Part shown: piece after piece, positions 1 through 9,965 of the stretch | Position numbering within the stretch: position 1 is the stretch's first letter | How the letters are laid out: each line of letters begins with the position of its first letter | Source of the DNA: Pedococcus bigeumensis | GTDB taxonomy: Bacteria; Actinomycetota; Actinomycetes; Actinomycetales; Dermatophilaceae | Assembly: GCF_006438965.1 (NCBI RefSeq) | Contig: NZ_RCZM01000001.1 | Span: forward strand, 807,097-871,096 | Direction: 5' to 3' | Length of the DNA stretch: 64,000 bases | Notes under the pieces: generated by a model | What the model was told of the DNA's origin: nothing | Seen by the model: only the letters and a program-made list of their open reading frames with translations | The model's database searches: none | Position numbers and translations under genes: made by a program

Positions 1-101
1 TCGACGACGAGGCCGGTCTCGGCCTCCACCTCGCGGGAGCGGCCCCGCGGGGGGACCTTCCAGTCACCGGACAGGACATCGGAGCCATAGCGGTCGGACA
101 C
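1..101 (-). CDS. DUF3097 family protein, N-terminal fragment
   Basis: This is the first 33 codons of a gene that continues past the left edge. The visible N-terminus, V(M)SDRYGSDVLSGDWKVPPRG, matches the conserved opening of the actinobacterial DUF3097 family, whose function is unknown and which often sits next to hrcA. The start is a GTG at 101-99. It has no Shine-Dalgarno, but TACCCT lies on the minus strand at 113-108, six bases upstream, so it may be leaderless. That -10-like hexamer is contained in a CGGCATAC octamer. The family call rests on a short fragment. Confidence 0.7.
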   Translation of the reverse strand, partial: MSDRYGSDVLSGDWKVPPRGRSREVEAETGLVV

Positions 102-181
102 CGACGCAGGGTATGCCGGGCCGGGCCCCCGACCACGAGGGCGCGCCGCCCGTGCGGTCCCCGCCTGGGAACAACGTAGAC

Positions 182-208
182 TTGGCACTCGCTGAGCCTG
201 AGTGCCAG
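182..208 (+). promoter_or_regulatory. CIRCE element (HrcA operator)
   Basis: TTGGCACTC, nine spacer bases, then GAGTGCCAG. The inner 8-bp arms pair perfectly and match the CIRCE consensus TTAGCACTC-N9-GAGTGCTAA. It lies 44 bp before hrcA, so HrcA should repress its own hrcA-dnaJ operon and release it on heat shock. Confidence 0.93.
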
Positions 209-251
209 CGCTGTCCGTTGGAGGGCCACGACCGGGTGATGGAGGTGTCTG

Positions 252-1283
252 ATGAGCGAGGAACGTCGACTCGCCGTGCTGCGCGCGATCGTGCAGGACT
301 ACGTCGAGACGTCTGAGCCCGTGGGTTCCAAGTCGTTGCTCGACCGGCACCAGCTCGGTGTCTCGGCCGCCACCGTCCGCAACGACATGGCGGCGCTCGA
401 GGAGGAAGGCCTGATCGCGGCTCCCCACACCAGCGCGGGCCGGGTGCCGACCGATGCCGGCTACCGCCTGTTCGTCGACCGGCTGAGCTCGGTGAAGCCC
501 ATGACGGGGGCCGAGCGGGCGGCCATCGCACAGTTCCTCGAGGGCGCCGTCGACCTCGACGACGTCGTCGACCGGACGGTGCGGCTGCTCGCCTCGCTGA
601 CCCGGCAGGTCGCCGTGATGCAGTACCCCTCCCTGACTCGCTCGAACGTCCGGCACATCGAGTTCGTCGCGATGGGCCCGACCCGGCTGATGGTCGTGCT
701 CATCGTCAACACCGGGCGCGTCGAGCAGCGCATCATCGAGACGACTCACGACCTGTCGACCAAGGAGGGCGAAGCCACCCTGGGCCTGGTCCGCGCCAAG
801 GTCAACGCGCTCACCCTGGGGCAGCGCCTCGTGGATGCCGCGACGTCGCTGGCCAGCCTTGCCGACGAGTTCGAGCCGGCCGACCGTGACCTCGTGCGCG
901 CCATCGTGCAGTCGCTCGAGGACGCCCTCGTCGAGGAGCGGGAGGAGCGGGTCGTCCTCGCCGGCACCGCCAACCTCGCCCGCGTCGGCACCGACTTCCC
1001 GCTCAGCATCGGCCCGGTCCTGGAAGCCCTCGAACAGCACGTCGTGCTGCTCAAGCTGCTCGGCACCGCACGCGAGACCTCTGACATGGTGTCCGTGCGC
1101 ATCGGCCACGAGAACCCGTTCGCGGGGCTGCAGTCGACCTCGGTCGTCTCGACCGAGTACGGCTCGGGCTCGGAGCTCGTGGCCGGCCTCGGCGTCCTCG
1201 GCCCCACCCGGATGGACTACCCCACGACGATGGCGTCGGTGCGGGCCGTGGCCACCTATGTCTCCCGAATCCTCGCGCAGTGA
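252..1283 (+). CDS. hrcA: Heat-inducible transcription repressor HrcA
   Basis: HrcA binds CIRCE operators and represses chaperone genes until heat stress sequesters GroEL. The 343-aa protein has the N-terminal winged helix (about residues 1-75; motifs [22 protein letters not shown] and the [14 protein letters not shown] segment) followed by the GAF-like and dimerisation domains, full length for the family. The ATG at 252 follows a strong GGAGGTG ribosome site at 241-247 and the CIRCE element at 182-208. dnaJ follows 70 bp downstream on the same strand, the usual actinobacterial hrcA-dnaJ pair. Autoregulation is expected from the operator position. Confidence 0.96.
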   Translation: MSEERRLAVLRAIVQDYVETSEPVGSKSLLDRHQLGVSAATVRNDMAALEEEGLIAAPHTSAGRVPTDAGYRLFVDRLSSVKPMTGAERAAIAQFLEGAVDLDDVVDRTVRLLASLTRQVAVMQYPSLTRSNVRHIEFVAMGPTRLMVVLIVNTGRVEQRIIETTHDLSTKEGEATLGLVRAKVNALTLGQRLVDAATSLASLADEFEPADRDLVRAIVQSLEDALVEEREERVVLAGTANLARVGTDFPLSIGPVLEALEQHVVLLKLLGTARETSDMVSVRIGHENPFAGLQSTSVVSTEYGSGSELVAGLGVLGPTRMDYPTTMASVRAVATYVSRILAQ

Positions 1284-1353
1284 CGCGCGTTACCCCTTGC
1301 CCCACCGACTGTCACCTCCCTGACACCAACTCCAGTGACACCAAGGACTTTCG

Positions 1354-2478
1354 TTGAACGACTACTACCAGGACCTGGGCGTCTCCCGCGACGCCAGCCC
1401 CGAGGACATCAAGCGCGCCTACCGCAAGAAGGCGCGCGCGCTGCACCCGGACGTCAACCCCAGCCCGGAGGCCGAGGAGCAGTTCAAGAAGGTCTCGCAG
1501 GCCTATGACGTGCTCTCCGACGCCGACAAGCGTCGCTCGTTCGACATGGGGTCCGACCCTTACGCAGGTGGCGCGGCCGGCTTCGGCCAGGGCTTCTCCT
1601 TCAGCGACATCATGGACGCCTTCTTCGGCGCCGGCGCAGGTCAGGCCCAGCGCGGGCCCCGGTCGCGTCAGCGGCGTGGCCAGGACGCCCTCATCCGGCT
1701 CGACATCGACCTCGCGGACGCGGTCTTCGGTGCCGAGAAGGAGCTGGTCATCGAGACCGCGGTGGTCTGCTCGACCTGCCACGGTGACGGCGCCCAGCCG
1801 GGCACCTCGCGGCGCACCTGTGACGTCTGTGGCGGTCGCGGCGAGATCCAGCAGGTGCAGCGCTCCTTCCTCGGCCAGGTCATGACCACTCGTCCCTGCG
1901 TCACCTGCCAGGGCTACGGCGAGGTCCTCGTCAGTCCGTGCTTCGAGTGCTCCGGCGACGGGCGGGTCCGCACCCGCCGCACCCTCAAGATCAAGGTCCC
2001 CGCCGGCGTCGACACCGGCACCCGGATCCAGCTGGGTGGCGAGGGTGAGGTCGGCCAGGGCGGCGGCCCGGCCGGTGACCTCTACGTCGAGGTGGCGGTC
2101 CGCCCGCACGCGACCTTCCAGCGCCGCGGCGACGACCTGCACTGCACCGTCGAGCTGCCCATGACCGCTGCTGCGCTCGGCACGACCGTCAAGCTCGATA
2201 CCTTCGACGGCAGCAACGAGCTCGAGATCAAGTCCGGAACGCAGGCCGGCGACGCGATGACGCTGCGCGGGCTCGGGGTCACCCACCTGCGTGGCACCGG
2301 CCGTGGCGACCTGATCATCCACGCCAACGTGCAGACCCCGACGCGCCTCGACGAGCAGCAGGAAGAGCTGCTGCGCCAGCTCGCCACGCTGCGCGGTGAG
2401 GAACACCCGGCAGGTCGGCTGTCGCCGGCCCACCCCGGCCTGCTCGGTAAGCTCCGCGACGCCTTCAAGGCCAAGTAG
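1354..2478 (+). CDS. dnaJ: Chaperone protein DnaJ (Hsp40)
   Basis: Co-chaperone that stimulates DnaK ATPase and delivers unfolded substrates. The 374-aa protein has a J domain (residues 3-66) with the HPD signature at 31-33, a Gly/Phe-rich linker, four CxxCxGxG zinc repeats ([32 protein letters not shown]) and the C-terminal substrate-binding domain: a complete type I DnaJ. The start is a TTG preceded by AAGGA about 8 bases upstream, and no ATG/GTG fits the J-domain onset. It follows hrcA, so it is the DnaJ2-type copy under HrcA control. The stop is 15 bp before rsmE. Confidence 0.95.
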   Translation: MNDYYQDLGVSRDASPEDIKRAYRKKARALHPDVNPSPEAEEQFKKVSQAYDVLSDADKRRSFDMGSDPYAGGAAGFGQGFSFSDIMDAFFGAGAGQAQRGPRSRQRRGQDALIRLDIDLADAVFGAEKELVIETAVVCSTCHGDGAQPGTSRRTCDVCGGRGEIQQVQRSFLGQVMTTRPCVTCQGYGEVLVSPCFECSGDGRVRTRRTLKIKVPAGVDTGTRIQLGGEGEVGQGGGPAGDLYVEVAVRPHATFQRRGDDLHCTVELPMTAAALGTTVKLDTFDGSNELEIKSGTQAGDAMTLRGLGVTHLRGTGRGDLIIHANVQTPTRLDEQQEELLRQLATLRGEEHPAGRLSPAHPGLLGKLRDAFKAK

Positions 2479-2493
2479 CAGGGCCGCACCGAC

Positions 2494-3237
2494 GTGACCC
2501 TGCCGCTGTTCCTCGCCGAGCCGGCTGTCGTGGCGCACGCCACGGTGGGCAGCCGCGTGGTGCTCGACGGGGCCGAGGGACGCCATGCTGCTACCGTCCG
2601 CCGCATCGCGGCGGGGGAGCAGGTGATGCTCGCCGACGGTGCAGGGCTGCGGCTCACCTGCGCGGTCGTGGCAGCGAGCAAGGCCGAGCTCGAGCTCAGC
2701 GTCGTCGAGGTATGCCGCGAGCCGGAGTCCCAGCCCCGGTTCGTCCTGGTGCAGGCCTTGGCCAAGGGCGACCGTGACGACCAGGCGATCGAGGCGGCCA
2801 CCGAGTTCGGTGTCGACGAGGTCGTCCCCTGGCAGGCCTCCCGCAGCATCGTCCAGTGGCGCGGGGAGCGCGGCGACAAGGCCCGACGCAAGTGGCAGTC
2901 GACCGTGGCCGGCGCCGCCAAGCAGTCCCGTCGCGCCCGCGTGCCGGTCGTCGGCGAGCTGGTCACCACCAAGACCCTCGCTACCCGCATCGGTGGCGCC
3001 GCTGCGGCATACGTGCTGCACGAGGACGCGACCCAGAGCCTGGCGGCCCAGGCGCTACCGGATGACGGGGACGTCCTCGTCGTCGTGGGCCCGGAGGGTG
3101 GCATCACTGCCGAGGAGGTCGCCGCGTTCGAAGCTGCCGGTGCCCTGACCGTGCGCCTCGGTGACACGGTGCTGCGGTCGTCCAGCGCCGGGCCGGCCGC
3201 GCTCGCCGTACTGAGCGCGGCCAGCCGCTGGCGCTGA
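2494..3237 (+). CDS. rsmE: 16S rRNA (uracil1498-N3)-methyltransferase RsmE
   Basis: SPOUT-class methyltransferase that methylates N3 of U1498 of 16S rRNA. The 247-aa protein has the N-terminal PUA-like domain and the C-terminal knotted SAM-binding domain, seen in the GPEGGIT motif and the LGDTVLRSSSAGPAAL segment near the end. The GTG start lies 15 bp after dnaJ with little ribosome-site signal, consistent with translation from the hrcA-dnaJ transcript. The linkage dnaJ-rsmE is common in Gram-positives. Confidence 0.93.
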   Translation: MTLPLFLAEPAVVAHATVGSRVVLDGAEGRHAATVRRIAAGEQVMLADGAGLRLTCAVVAASKAELELSVVEVCREPESQPRFVLVQALAKGDRDDQAIEAATEFGVDEVVPWQASRSIVQWRGERGDKARRKWQSTVAGAAKQSRRARVPVVGELVTTKTLATRIGGAAAAYVLHEDATQSLAAQALPDDGDVLVVVGPEGGITAEEVAAFEAAGALTVRLGDTVLRSSSAGPAALAVLSAASRWR

Positions 3238-3240
3238 CGG

Positions 3241-4398
3241 CTACTTCACGGCGAAGGAGACCGACTTCTCGGCGCTCACGGAACCGTCCTTGGGACTGAG
3301 CTCGCGGACGCTGACCGTGTAGCTGCCGGCGGAGAGCTTGCCGAGGCCGATCGAGTACTGGCCCTGCATGGGCGCACCGATCGAGGCCATCGCGTGTCCA
3401 GTCGCGACCTGCGTGCTCCCGCGCTTCAGTTCCCAGTTGATGGTGGCCTCGAAGACGATGGCAAGGCCCTGCACCACGACGGGCTTGGCTGCCGGAACGA
3501 CCTGGTCGCGGGCGGGCGACGTGATCCAGACGGGCGCCACGTCCTTCCAGAGCTCGTCCTTGCCCGGGCGGGTGAAGGTCTGGTCCGTCGAGATGGACCC
3601 GAACAGCTTGGTCGACGCGCCCGCGACCTCGAACCGCACCGGGAGGGTCTGCTGGATCGCGGCCTGCGCGGTCCAGACGAGCTCCTGCACGGCCAGGCGC
3701 TGGATCTCAGGGGTGACCGCCGCATCGGGGTTGCCCGAGTTGGCCAGGTCGATCGTGATCAGCCCGTCCGTCACGGTCACGCTGCCGATGGTCTGTCCCG
3801 ACCAGGGCTGAAGATAGCCGTCAGTGTTGCTGTAGGGCTGGGCGTTGATGGCCAGCACGAGAGCAGCCTTCGCCTTCTCCACCGGGGACGCGTCGCTGGG
3901 CAGGTCGTCGCGGATGAAGTCACGGAACAGCTTGTAGGTGGGCTTGTCGTCTCCGATGGGCCCGACGAAGTAGACCGGCAGCGACACCGGCTGCGTGGTG
4001 ACCGGCCCGCCCGTGGCCGAGCTCGTCGCCGTCGAGGGTGGTGAGGTCGGGGCCGTGGTGGGCAGGTCGGGGGCAGTCTCGCTGGGGACCACCGAGGGGC
4101 CGGTGTGGACCGGCGGAGTCACGCCACCCCCGTCGTCCTGGCCCGACCACCAGACGCCGCCGATGATCGCCGCGACGGCGGCTGCGGCAGCCAGGGGCAT
4201 CACCCAGCGCCGGGGGCCGGAGCCGCCGGTCGCGGTCACCGGACCGGCCTCGTGCGCCTCGTGCAGGATCGTGTCGAGACGGTGCGAGGGGTGCACTTGC
4301 TGGACGTCGCGGGCCAGGGCCTGGCGCAGGTGTCGTTCGACCTGGTCGAACTCGCCCGGCTCGTAGTCGGGGTGCAGGAAGTCGGTGCGGTCGCTCAT
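3241..4398 (-). CDS. Membrane-anchored GerMN/Gmad2-domain protein, partner of a sigma factor
   Basis: The 385-aa protein has a cytoplasmic N-terminus of about 65 residues, one membrane helix (PLAAAAAVAAIIGGVWW, near 68-85), a Pro/Ser/Thr-rich linker, a GerMN-like domain (about 140-280) and a C-terminal Gmad2 immunoglobulin-like domain (about 290-385). The two exported domains are known from spore-germination and other surface proteins; their ligands are unknown. It overlaps the upstream sigma gene by ATGA. By position and topology it is probably that sigma factor's membrane sensor or anti-sigma factor, but no zinc anti-sigma motif is visible, so this is inference. Confidence 0.8.
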   Translation of the reverse strand: MSDRTDFLHPDYEPGEFDQVERHLRQALARDVQQVHPSHRLDTILHEAHEAGPVTATGGSGPRRWVMPLAAAAAVAAIIGGVWWSGQDDGGGVTPPVHTGPSVVPSETAPDLPTTAPTSPPSTATSSATGGPVTTQPVSLPVYFVGPIGDDKPTYKLFRDFIRDDLPSDASPVEKAKAALVLAINAQPYSNTDGYLQPWSGQTIGSVTVTDGLITIDLANSGNPDAAVTPEIQRLAVQELVWTAQAAIQQTLPVRFEVAGASTKLFGSISTDQTFTRPGKDELWKDVAPVWITSPARDQVVPAAKPVVVQGLAIVFEATINWELKRGSTQVATGHAMASIGAPMQGQYSIGLGKLSAGSYTVSVRELSPKDGSVSAEKSVSFAVK

Positions 4399-4958
4399 GA
4401 CGCTGCCTCCATCCGGTCGCGCAGGGTGGCGAGTCCGCGGTGGGCATGGGCCTTGACCGAGCCTGCCGAGATGCCGAGCGCGTCGGCGATCTCGGCCTCG
4501 CTCAGGTCGAGGTAGTAACGCATCGTGAGGACCTCTCTCTGGCGTTGGGGCAGCCGCCCCAGGGCGCCGATCATCGAACTGGTGGTCTCGGACTGGAGGG
4601 CGCGGTCCTCGGCGCTCGCCTCGGTGTGCCGGGTATATGCCGTGGGCTCACCCTGCTCGCGGGCGACGTAGCGCTCCTCCACGCCGCGGTGCCGCAGACC
4701 GGACCGGGCGCCGTTGACGACGGCCCGACGCAGGTAGGCCGCGGCAGCCTGGTGGTTGCGGATCGTGTCCCACCGGCGGTGCACGGCGATGAACGCGTCC
4801 TGGACCACCTCCTCGGCCGCGAGGTCGTCGCGCAGCAGCAGCCACGCCAGCCGGACCAACCCGGTCCAGTGGGCGGCATACAGGTCGGCGATGGCGTCGT
4901 CCGCTGCAGGCCGGACCTCGCCACCCCGGTCACGCTCTGCCACGCTCAACAGTCTCAC
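4395..4958 (-). CDS. SigE-family (ECF-like) RNA polymerase sigma factor
   Basis: About 187 aa. Region 2 begins near DLYAAHWTGLVRLAWLLLRD and includes VVQDAFIAVHRRW; region 4 is LPQRQREVLTMRYYLDLSEAEIADALGISAGSVKAHAHRG. This is the compact sigma-70 SigE/SACE-type architecture common in actinobacteria. Starts at GTG 4958, TTG 4949 and GTG 4943 are all in frame. I chose 4958 because AAGGG lies just upstream, although its spacing is short. The gene overlaps the membrane partner by four bases, so the two are translationally coupled. Divergent from the HIT gene. Confidence 0.86.
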   Translation of the reverse strand: MRLLSVAERDRGGEVRPAADDAIADLYAAHWTGLVRLAWLLLRDDLAAEEVVQDAFIAVHRRWDTIRNHQAAAAYLRRAVVNGARSGLRHRGVEERYVAREQGEPTAYTRHTEASAEDRALQSETTSSMIGALGRLPQRQREVLTMRYYLDLSEAEIADALGISAGSVKAHAHRGLATLRDRMEAAS

Positions 4959-5027
4959 GCACCCTTGACGCGCAGCCCCCGCAGCCGGTTGACGCGCCGA
5001 TACGCTTGTTTGATGGAAGGTCCAGCC

Positions 5028-5399
5028 ATGGGAAACCCAGCCACGCGGCACACCGAACCGGACTGCCTGTTCTGCAAGATCGTCGCGGGAGAGATTCCCT
5101 CCACCGTGGTCCACGAGGACGCGGCCAGCTTCGCGTTCCGCGACCTCGAGCCCCAGGCGCCCACCCACGTCCTGGTCATCCCGCGCCACCACGTGCCGAA
5201 CGTCGCCGCGCTCGCGGACGAGGCGCCCGAGGACGCGGCTGCCCTGCTGCGCGCCGTGGCCGCCGTCGCGGCGCAGGAGGGTATCGCCGACAGCGGCTAC
5301 CGCACGGTCTTCAACACCGGTGCCGACGCCCAGCAGACGGTCTTCCACGCCCACATCCACGTGCTGGGCGGCCGGTCGATGACCTGGCCACCCGGGTGA
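5028..5399 (+). CDS. HIT family nucleotide-binding protein
   Basis: The 123-aa protein shows the histidine-triad motif HAHIH at residues 107-111 (catalytic His within the HxHxH loop) and the N-terminal CLFCKIVAGEIP segment typical of the HinT/PKCI branch, which hydrolyses purine nucleotide phosphoramidates. The ATG at 5028 is chosen over ATG 5013 because GGAAGG at 5015-5020 is a well-spaced ribosome site. It precedes phoH, a common actinobacterial arrangement. Confidence 0.92.
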   Translation: MGNPATRHTEPDCLFCKIVAGEIPSTVVHEDAASFAFRDLEPQAPTHVLVIPRHHVPNVAALADEAPEDAAALLRAVAAVAAQEGIADSGYRTVFNTGADAQQTVFHAHIHVLGGRSMTWPPG

Positions 5400-5459
5400 G
5401 CCGGACGCCCGGCAATGACGTGGCCCACCGGCTCAGCGGCACCGTAGACTGGACGGACC

Positions 5460-6495
<1,036 letters not shown>

Positions 6496-6518
<23 letters not shown>

Positions 6519-6963
6519 GACCGACTTCGAGCTCGACGAGCTCGAGCTGGTGGCGCTGAGCCGCTACGTCATGGGGGAGATGCGGGTCCATCCCGGCGCC
6601 GACCTGTGCCTGCGGCTGGTCGACGAGGCCGCGATGGAGGTGCTCCACGTGCAGTGGATGGACCTGCCGGGCCCGACCGACGTGATGAGCTTCCCGATGG
6701 ACGAGCTGCGTCCGGCCCGGGAGGGCGACGAGCCGGAGGAAGGCGTCCTCGGCGACATCGTCCTCTGCCCGGAGTTCGCGGCCAAGCAGGCTGCCAAGGC
6801 CGGTCATGCGACCGAGGAGGAGCTCCTGCTGCTGACCACGCACGGGATCCTGCACCTGCTCGGGTACGACCACGCGGAACCCGAGGAGGAGCGCGAGATG
6901 TTCGAGCTCCAGCGGCAGCTGCTGCTGACCTTCCTTGCGGGCCGCGGGCGGCCCACCACCTGA
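6496..6963 (+). CDS. ybeY: Endoribonuclease / rRNA maturation factor YbeY
   Basis: Single-domain zinc metalloprotein involved in 16S rRNA 3'-end maturation and ribosome quality control. The diagnostic HxxxHxxxxxH metal motif is H116, H120 and H126 in [11 protein letters not shown]. At 155 aa it is full length. The ATG lies inside the end of phoH (23-bp overlap), so translation is probably coupled. The CNNM gene follows after 10 bp. Confidence 0.95.
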
Positions 6964-6973
6964 TGGCTCGCTG

Positions 6974-8299
6974 ATGACCGCACTCGTCTTCGCAGCCCTG
7001 CTCAGCATCGCCACGGCGTTCCTGCTGTCCGCCGCAGAGGCCGCCCTCTGGCGGATGTCGCGGGTCCGCGCCCAGGAGCTGCTCGAGGAGAGGCGCGCCG
7101 GCGCCAAGGCGCTGTCGCGCATCGTCGCCGACAGCGCGGCATACCTGTCGGTGACCGCGTTCCTGCGCGTCGTCGCGGAGTCCACCACCGCCGTCCTGAT
7201 CACCCTCGGCGCCATCGACCTCGTCGATGGCTTCTGGCGGCGGCTGCTCATCGCCATCGGCATGATGGCGCTGGTGTCCTTCGTCGTCGTGGGCGTCTCG
7301 CCGCGCACGCTGGGCCGTCAGCACTCGGATTCCGTTGCGCTGCTTGCCTCCCCGCTGATCGTGGGACTGCGTACCTTCCTCGGGCCCGTCGCTCGGGTGC
7401 TCATCGCCCTGGGCAACGCGGTGACGCCTGGACGCGGCTACCGAGACGGACCGTTCCAGAGCGAGTCCGAGCTGCGCGACCTCGTCGACCTCGCGGGTGA
7501 GAGCTCGGTCATCGAGGCTGGCGAGCGCGAGATGATCCACTCCGTCTTCGAGCTCGGTGACACGGTGGCCCGCGAGGTCATGGTGCCGCGCACCGACATG
7601 GTGACCATCGACGGCGAGAAGTCGCTGCGGTCGGCGATGTCGCTGTTCCTGCGGTCGGGCTTCTCCCGCATCCCCGTGGTCGGCGACGGCTCGGACGACA
7701 TCCTCGGGCTGCTCTACTTCAAGGACGTCGTCCGACGAGTGAACGCGGACCACGAGTCGGGGTCGCTGCCCGTGACGGCGCAGATGCGTCCGATGCACTA
7801 CGTCCCCGAGAGCAAGCCGGTCGACGACCTGCTGCGCGAGATGCAGCGCGACCAGAGCCACTTCGCGGTCGTCGTCGACGAGTACGGCGGCACTGCGGGC
7901 CTGGTGACGATCGAGGACATCATCGAGGAGATCGTGGGCGAGATCGCCGACGAGTACGACCGGGAGGCTCCCGGGGTCGAGGACCTCGGGGACGGCACCT
8001 TCCGCGTCCCCGCGACCATGGACATCGACGACCTCGCGGACCTGTTCGACGTGGACATCGAGGAGGACGAGGTCGACACCGTCGGCGGGCTGATCGGCAA
8101 GTCCATCGGACGGGTGCCGATCGTCGGATCCCGTTGCGAGGTGGGCGGACTCGCCCTGACCGGCGAACGGATGGCCGGCCGGCGGCACCGCATCGCCAGC
8201 GTCATCGTCCAGCGCCTGGTCGTCCCCGACGAGGAGTCCGACACCGAGGGTGGGCGCGAGCGCACTACGGTGGAACCCGAGCGCGAGGGAGTTTCATGA
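6974..8299 (+). CDS. CNNM/CorC-type transporter (hemolysin C family) with CBS pair
   Basis: Membrane protein of 441 aa. The N-terminal CNNM transmembrane domain (about 1-150) has hydrophobic helices MTALVFAALLSIATAFLLSA and LLIAIGMMALVSFVVVGV. Two CBS domains follow (about 195-320; MVPRTDMVTIDG and VVVDEYGGTAGLVTIEDIIEE), then the CorC_HlyC C-terminal domain. The family includes Mg2+ efflux proteins (MpfA, CorC); substrate here is inferred only. The ybeY-CNNM-era order is conserved in Actinobacteria. The stop overlaps the era start (ATGA). Confidence 0.9.
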   Translation: MTALVFAALLSIATAFLLSAAEAALWRMSRVRAQELLEERRAGAKALSRIVADSAAYLSVTAFLRVVAESTTAVLITLGAIDLVDGFWRRLLIAIGMMALVSFVVVGVSPRTLGRQHSDSVALLASPLIVGLRTFLGPVARVLIALGNAVTPGRGYRDGPFQSESELRDLVDLAGESSVIEAGEREMIHSVFELGDTVAREVMVPRTDMVTIDGEKSLRSAMSLFLRSGFSRIPVVGDGSDDILGLLYFKDVVRRVNADHESGSLPVTAQMRPMHYVPESKPVDDLLREMQRDQSHFAVVVDEYGGTAGLVTIEDIIEEIVGEIADEYDREAPGVEDLGDGTFRVPATMDIDDLADLFDVDIEEDEVDTVGGLIGKSIGRVPIVGSRCEVGGLALTGERMAGRRHRIASVIVQRLVVPDEESDTEGGRERTTVEPEREGVS

Positions 8300-9348
8300 C
8301 TGCGAGTGGTTCCGGACCGACCGACGGGTATGCCGGGTCGTCGCCGGCTGCCGCGTCACCTTCGGACGCAGCACCTTCCCACGCAGCACCTTCAGAAGGT
8401 GCGCCCTCAGGCGTAGGCCCCTCGGACGCCACGCCCGCCGGCTACGTCGCCGGGTTCGCCTGCCTCGTCGGTCGTCCCAATGCCGGCAAGTCGACGCTGA
8501 CCAACGCTCTGGTGGGACACAAGGTCGCCATCACCTCCTCGAAGCCGCAGACCACCCGGCACACCATCCGCGGGATCGTCTCCACCCCCGCCTCGCAGCT
8601 CGTGCTCGTCGACACCCCGGGACTGCACAAGCCCCGGACGTTGCTGGGGGAGCGGCTCAACGACGTCGTGCGCGAGACCCTGCTCGAGGTCGACGTGATC
8701 GGGTTCTGCCTCCCGGCCGACCAGAAGATCGGGCCGGGTGACGGGTTCATCGCCCGTGAGCTCAAGGAGATCCAGCGCGACCGGCGCCGACCGGTCGTCG
8801 CCATCGCGACCAAGATCGACATCGTCGACCGGCAGCGGCTGGCCGAGCACCTCATCGCGATCGACCAGCTGGGCGACTGGGCCGCCATCGTGCCCTGCTC
8901 CGCCGTGGACGGCCGCCAGGTCAAGGACGTTGCCCAGGTGCTGTCGACCTACCTGCCGTCGTCGCCGGGACCCCTCTATCCCGAGGGGCAGCTGACCGAC
9001 GAGCCGGACGTCGTCATGATCGCCGAGCTCGTCCGGGAGGCCGCGCTGGAGGGTGTCCGCGACGAGCTCCCGCACTCGCTGGCTGTGGTCGTCGAGGAGA
9101 TGTTGCAGCGACCGGACCGCCCCGACGACAAGCCGATGCTGGACATCCGGGTCAACGTCTTCGTCGAGCGGTCCTCGCAGAAGGCGATCATCATCGGCCG
9201 TGGCGGCTCCCGGCTGCGCGAGGTCGGCACCAACGCCCGCGTCGGCATCGAGAAGCTGCTGGGGCAGCGGGTCTACCTCGACCTGCACGTCAAGATCGCC
9301 AAGGACTGGCAGCGCGACCCCAAGCAGCTCCAACGCCTCGGCTTCTGA
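8296..9348 (+). CDS. era: GTPase Era
   Basis: Essential Ras-like GTPase that binds the 3' end of 16S rRNA during 30S assembly. In the 350-aa protein G1 is GRPNAGKST (59-67), G3 DTPG (106-109), G4 TKID (172-175), and the KH domain includes IIIGRGGSRLREVG near the C-terminus. The first ~48 residues are a Ser/Ala/Pro-rich low-complexity extension absent from typical ~300-aa Era proteins. The ATG at 8296 overlaps the upstream stop; an internal start could remove the extension but no convincing one is seen. Confidence 0.95.
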   Translation: MTASGSGPTDGYAGSSPAAASPSDAAPSHAAPSEGAPSGVGPSDATPAGYVAGFACLVGRPNAGKSTLTNALVGHKVAITSSKPQTTRHTIRGIVSTPASQLVLVDTPGLHKPRTLLGERLNDVVRETLLEVDVIGFCLPADQKIGPGDGFIARELKEIQRDRRRPVVAIATKIDIVDRQRLAEHLIAIDQLGDWAAIVPCSAVDGRQVKDVAQVLSTYLPSSPGPLYPEGQLTDEPDVVMIAELVREAALEGVRDELPHSLAVVVEEMLQRPDRPDDKPMLDIRVNVFVERSSQKAIIIGRGGSRLREVGTNARVGIEKLLGQRVYLDLHVKIAKDWQRDPKQLQRLGF

Positions 9349-9355
9349 GCCCCCG

Positions 9356-9784
9356 TCAGGCCGAGTCGAACGGTCTCATCGCCGCGACGATCGTGTCGAA
9401 GTCGTCAGCTGGGATCTCGAACAAGCCGCGTCGGAAGGCGAAACCCCACTTCGCGGGGTCCTTGATGAAGCTGAGCTCGCCCAGCAGTGGCCGGATCGGC
9501 GCCTGTGCCAACGGCTCGAAGTCGATGGCCAGCCGCCACGGGTGGAAGGTGTCGCTGACCTCGACCCGGTAGGGCTCCAGGCCGGTGACGACTCCGTGGG
9601 CGGTGAACGCCTGGAGCGGTGCTCCGTCCGGGTAGCTCTGGCGCGGGCTGTAGAACACCAGCCGGTCCCCCGGACGCAGTCGTGCCAGCCGGGTGCGGGC
9701 GCCGTGGTCGGCCTGGGTGAACCCGCCGGCCACGCCGCCTCGGACGTGGTCGAGGCTCACGGTGTTGACCCAGCAGCGCGGCAT
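9356..9784 (-). CDS. EVE domain-containing protein
   Basis: The 142-aa protein is essentially one EVE (PUA-like) domain: the N-terminal PRCWVNTVSLDHVRGGVAGG, the RLRPGDRLVFYSPR strand-turn and the C-terminal GLFEIPADDFDTIVAAM match the UPF0310-type family. EVE domains bind modified bases or nucleic acid; the specific ligand here is unknown. The start at 9784 follows a GGGGG run, and its ATG lies within a GTATGCCG octamer. It converges on era and is divergent from the BCCT gene. Confidence 0.85.
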   Translation of the reverse strand: MPRCWVNTVSLDHVRGGVAGGFTQADHGARTRLARLRPGDRLVFYSPRQSYPDGAPLQAFTAHGVVTGLEPYRVEVSDTFHPWRLAIDFEPLAQAPIRPLLGELSFIKDPAKWGFAFRRGLFEIPADDFDTIVAAMRPFDSA

Positions 9785-9904
9785 ACCCCCAGTGAACGAC
9801 AGACCACCGACAGCCCACGTGAGGTCGCTCACGATCCCCGGCGAGGATTTGGCCTTTGCCGCTGGGATCGGCAGGGTTGGCCGTCGGCCGCAATGGTTTT
9901 GCAC

Positions 9905-9924
9905 CGCAACTGATACGCAACTGA
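9905..9924 (+). repeat. Direct repeat CGCAACTGA x2 upstream of the BCCT gene
   Basis: CGCAACTGA at 9905-9913 and again at 9916-9924 has an 11-bp period, about one helical turn. It sits about 40 bp before the transporter start, a possible activator or repressor site. The binding factor is unknown. Confidence 0.5.
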
Positions 9925-9965
9925 CGAGAACCCGAAGGAGCGGCGCCCGCACGCGCCAACACCCT

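Noticed and set aside
1312-3021. A 569-codon minus-strand frame opposite dnaJ and rsmE.
   Set aside because: It is antisense to two well-supported genes and rich in Val/Ala/Asp/Arg repeats caused by high-GC third positions.
5013-5399. HIT protein starting at ATG 5013.
   Set aside because: That ATG overlaps the GGAAGG ribosome site serving ATG 5028.
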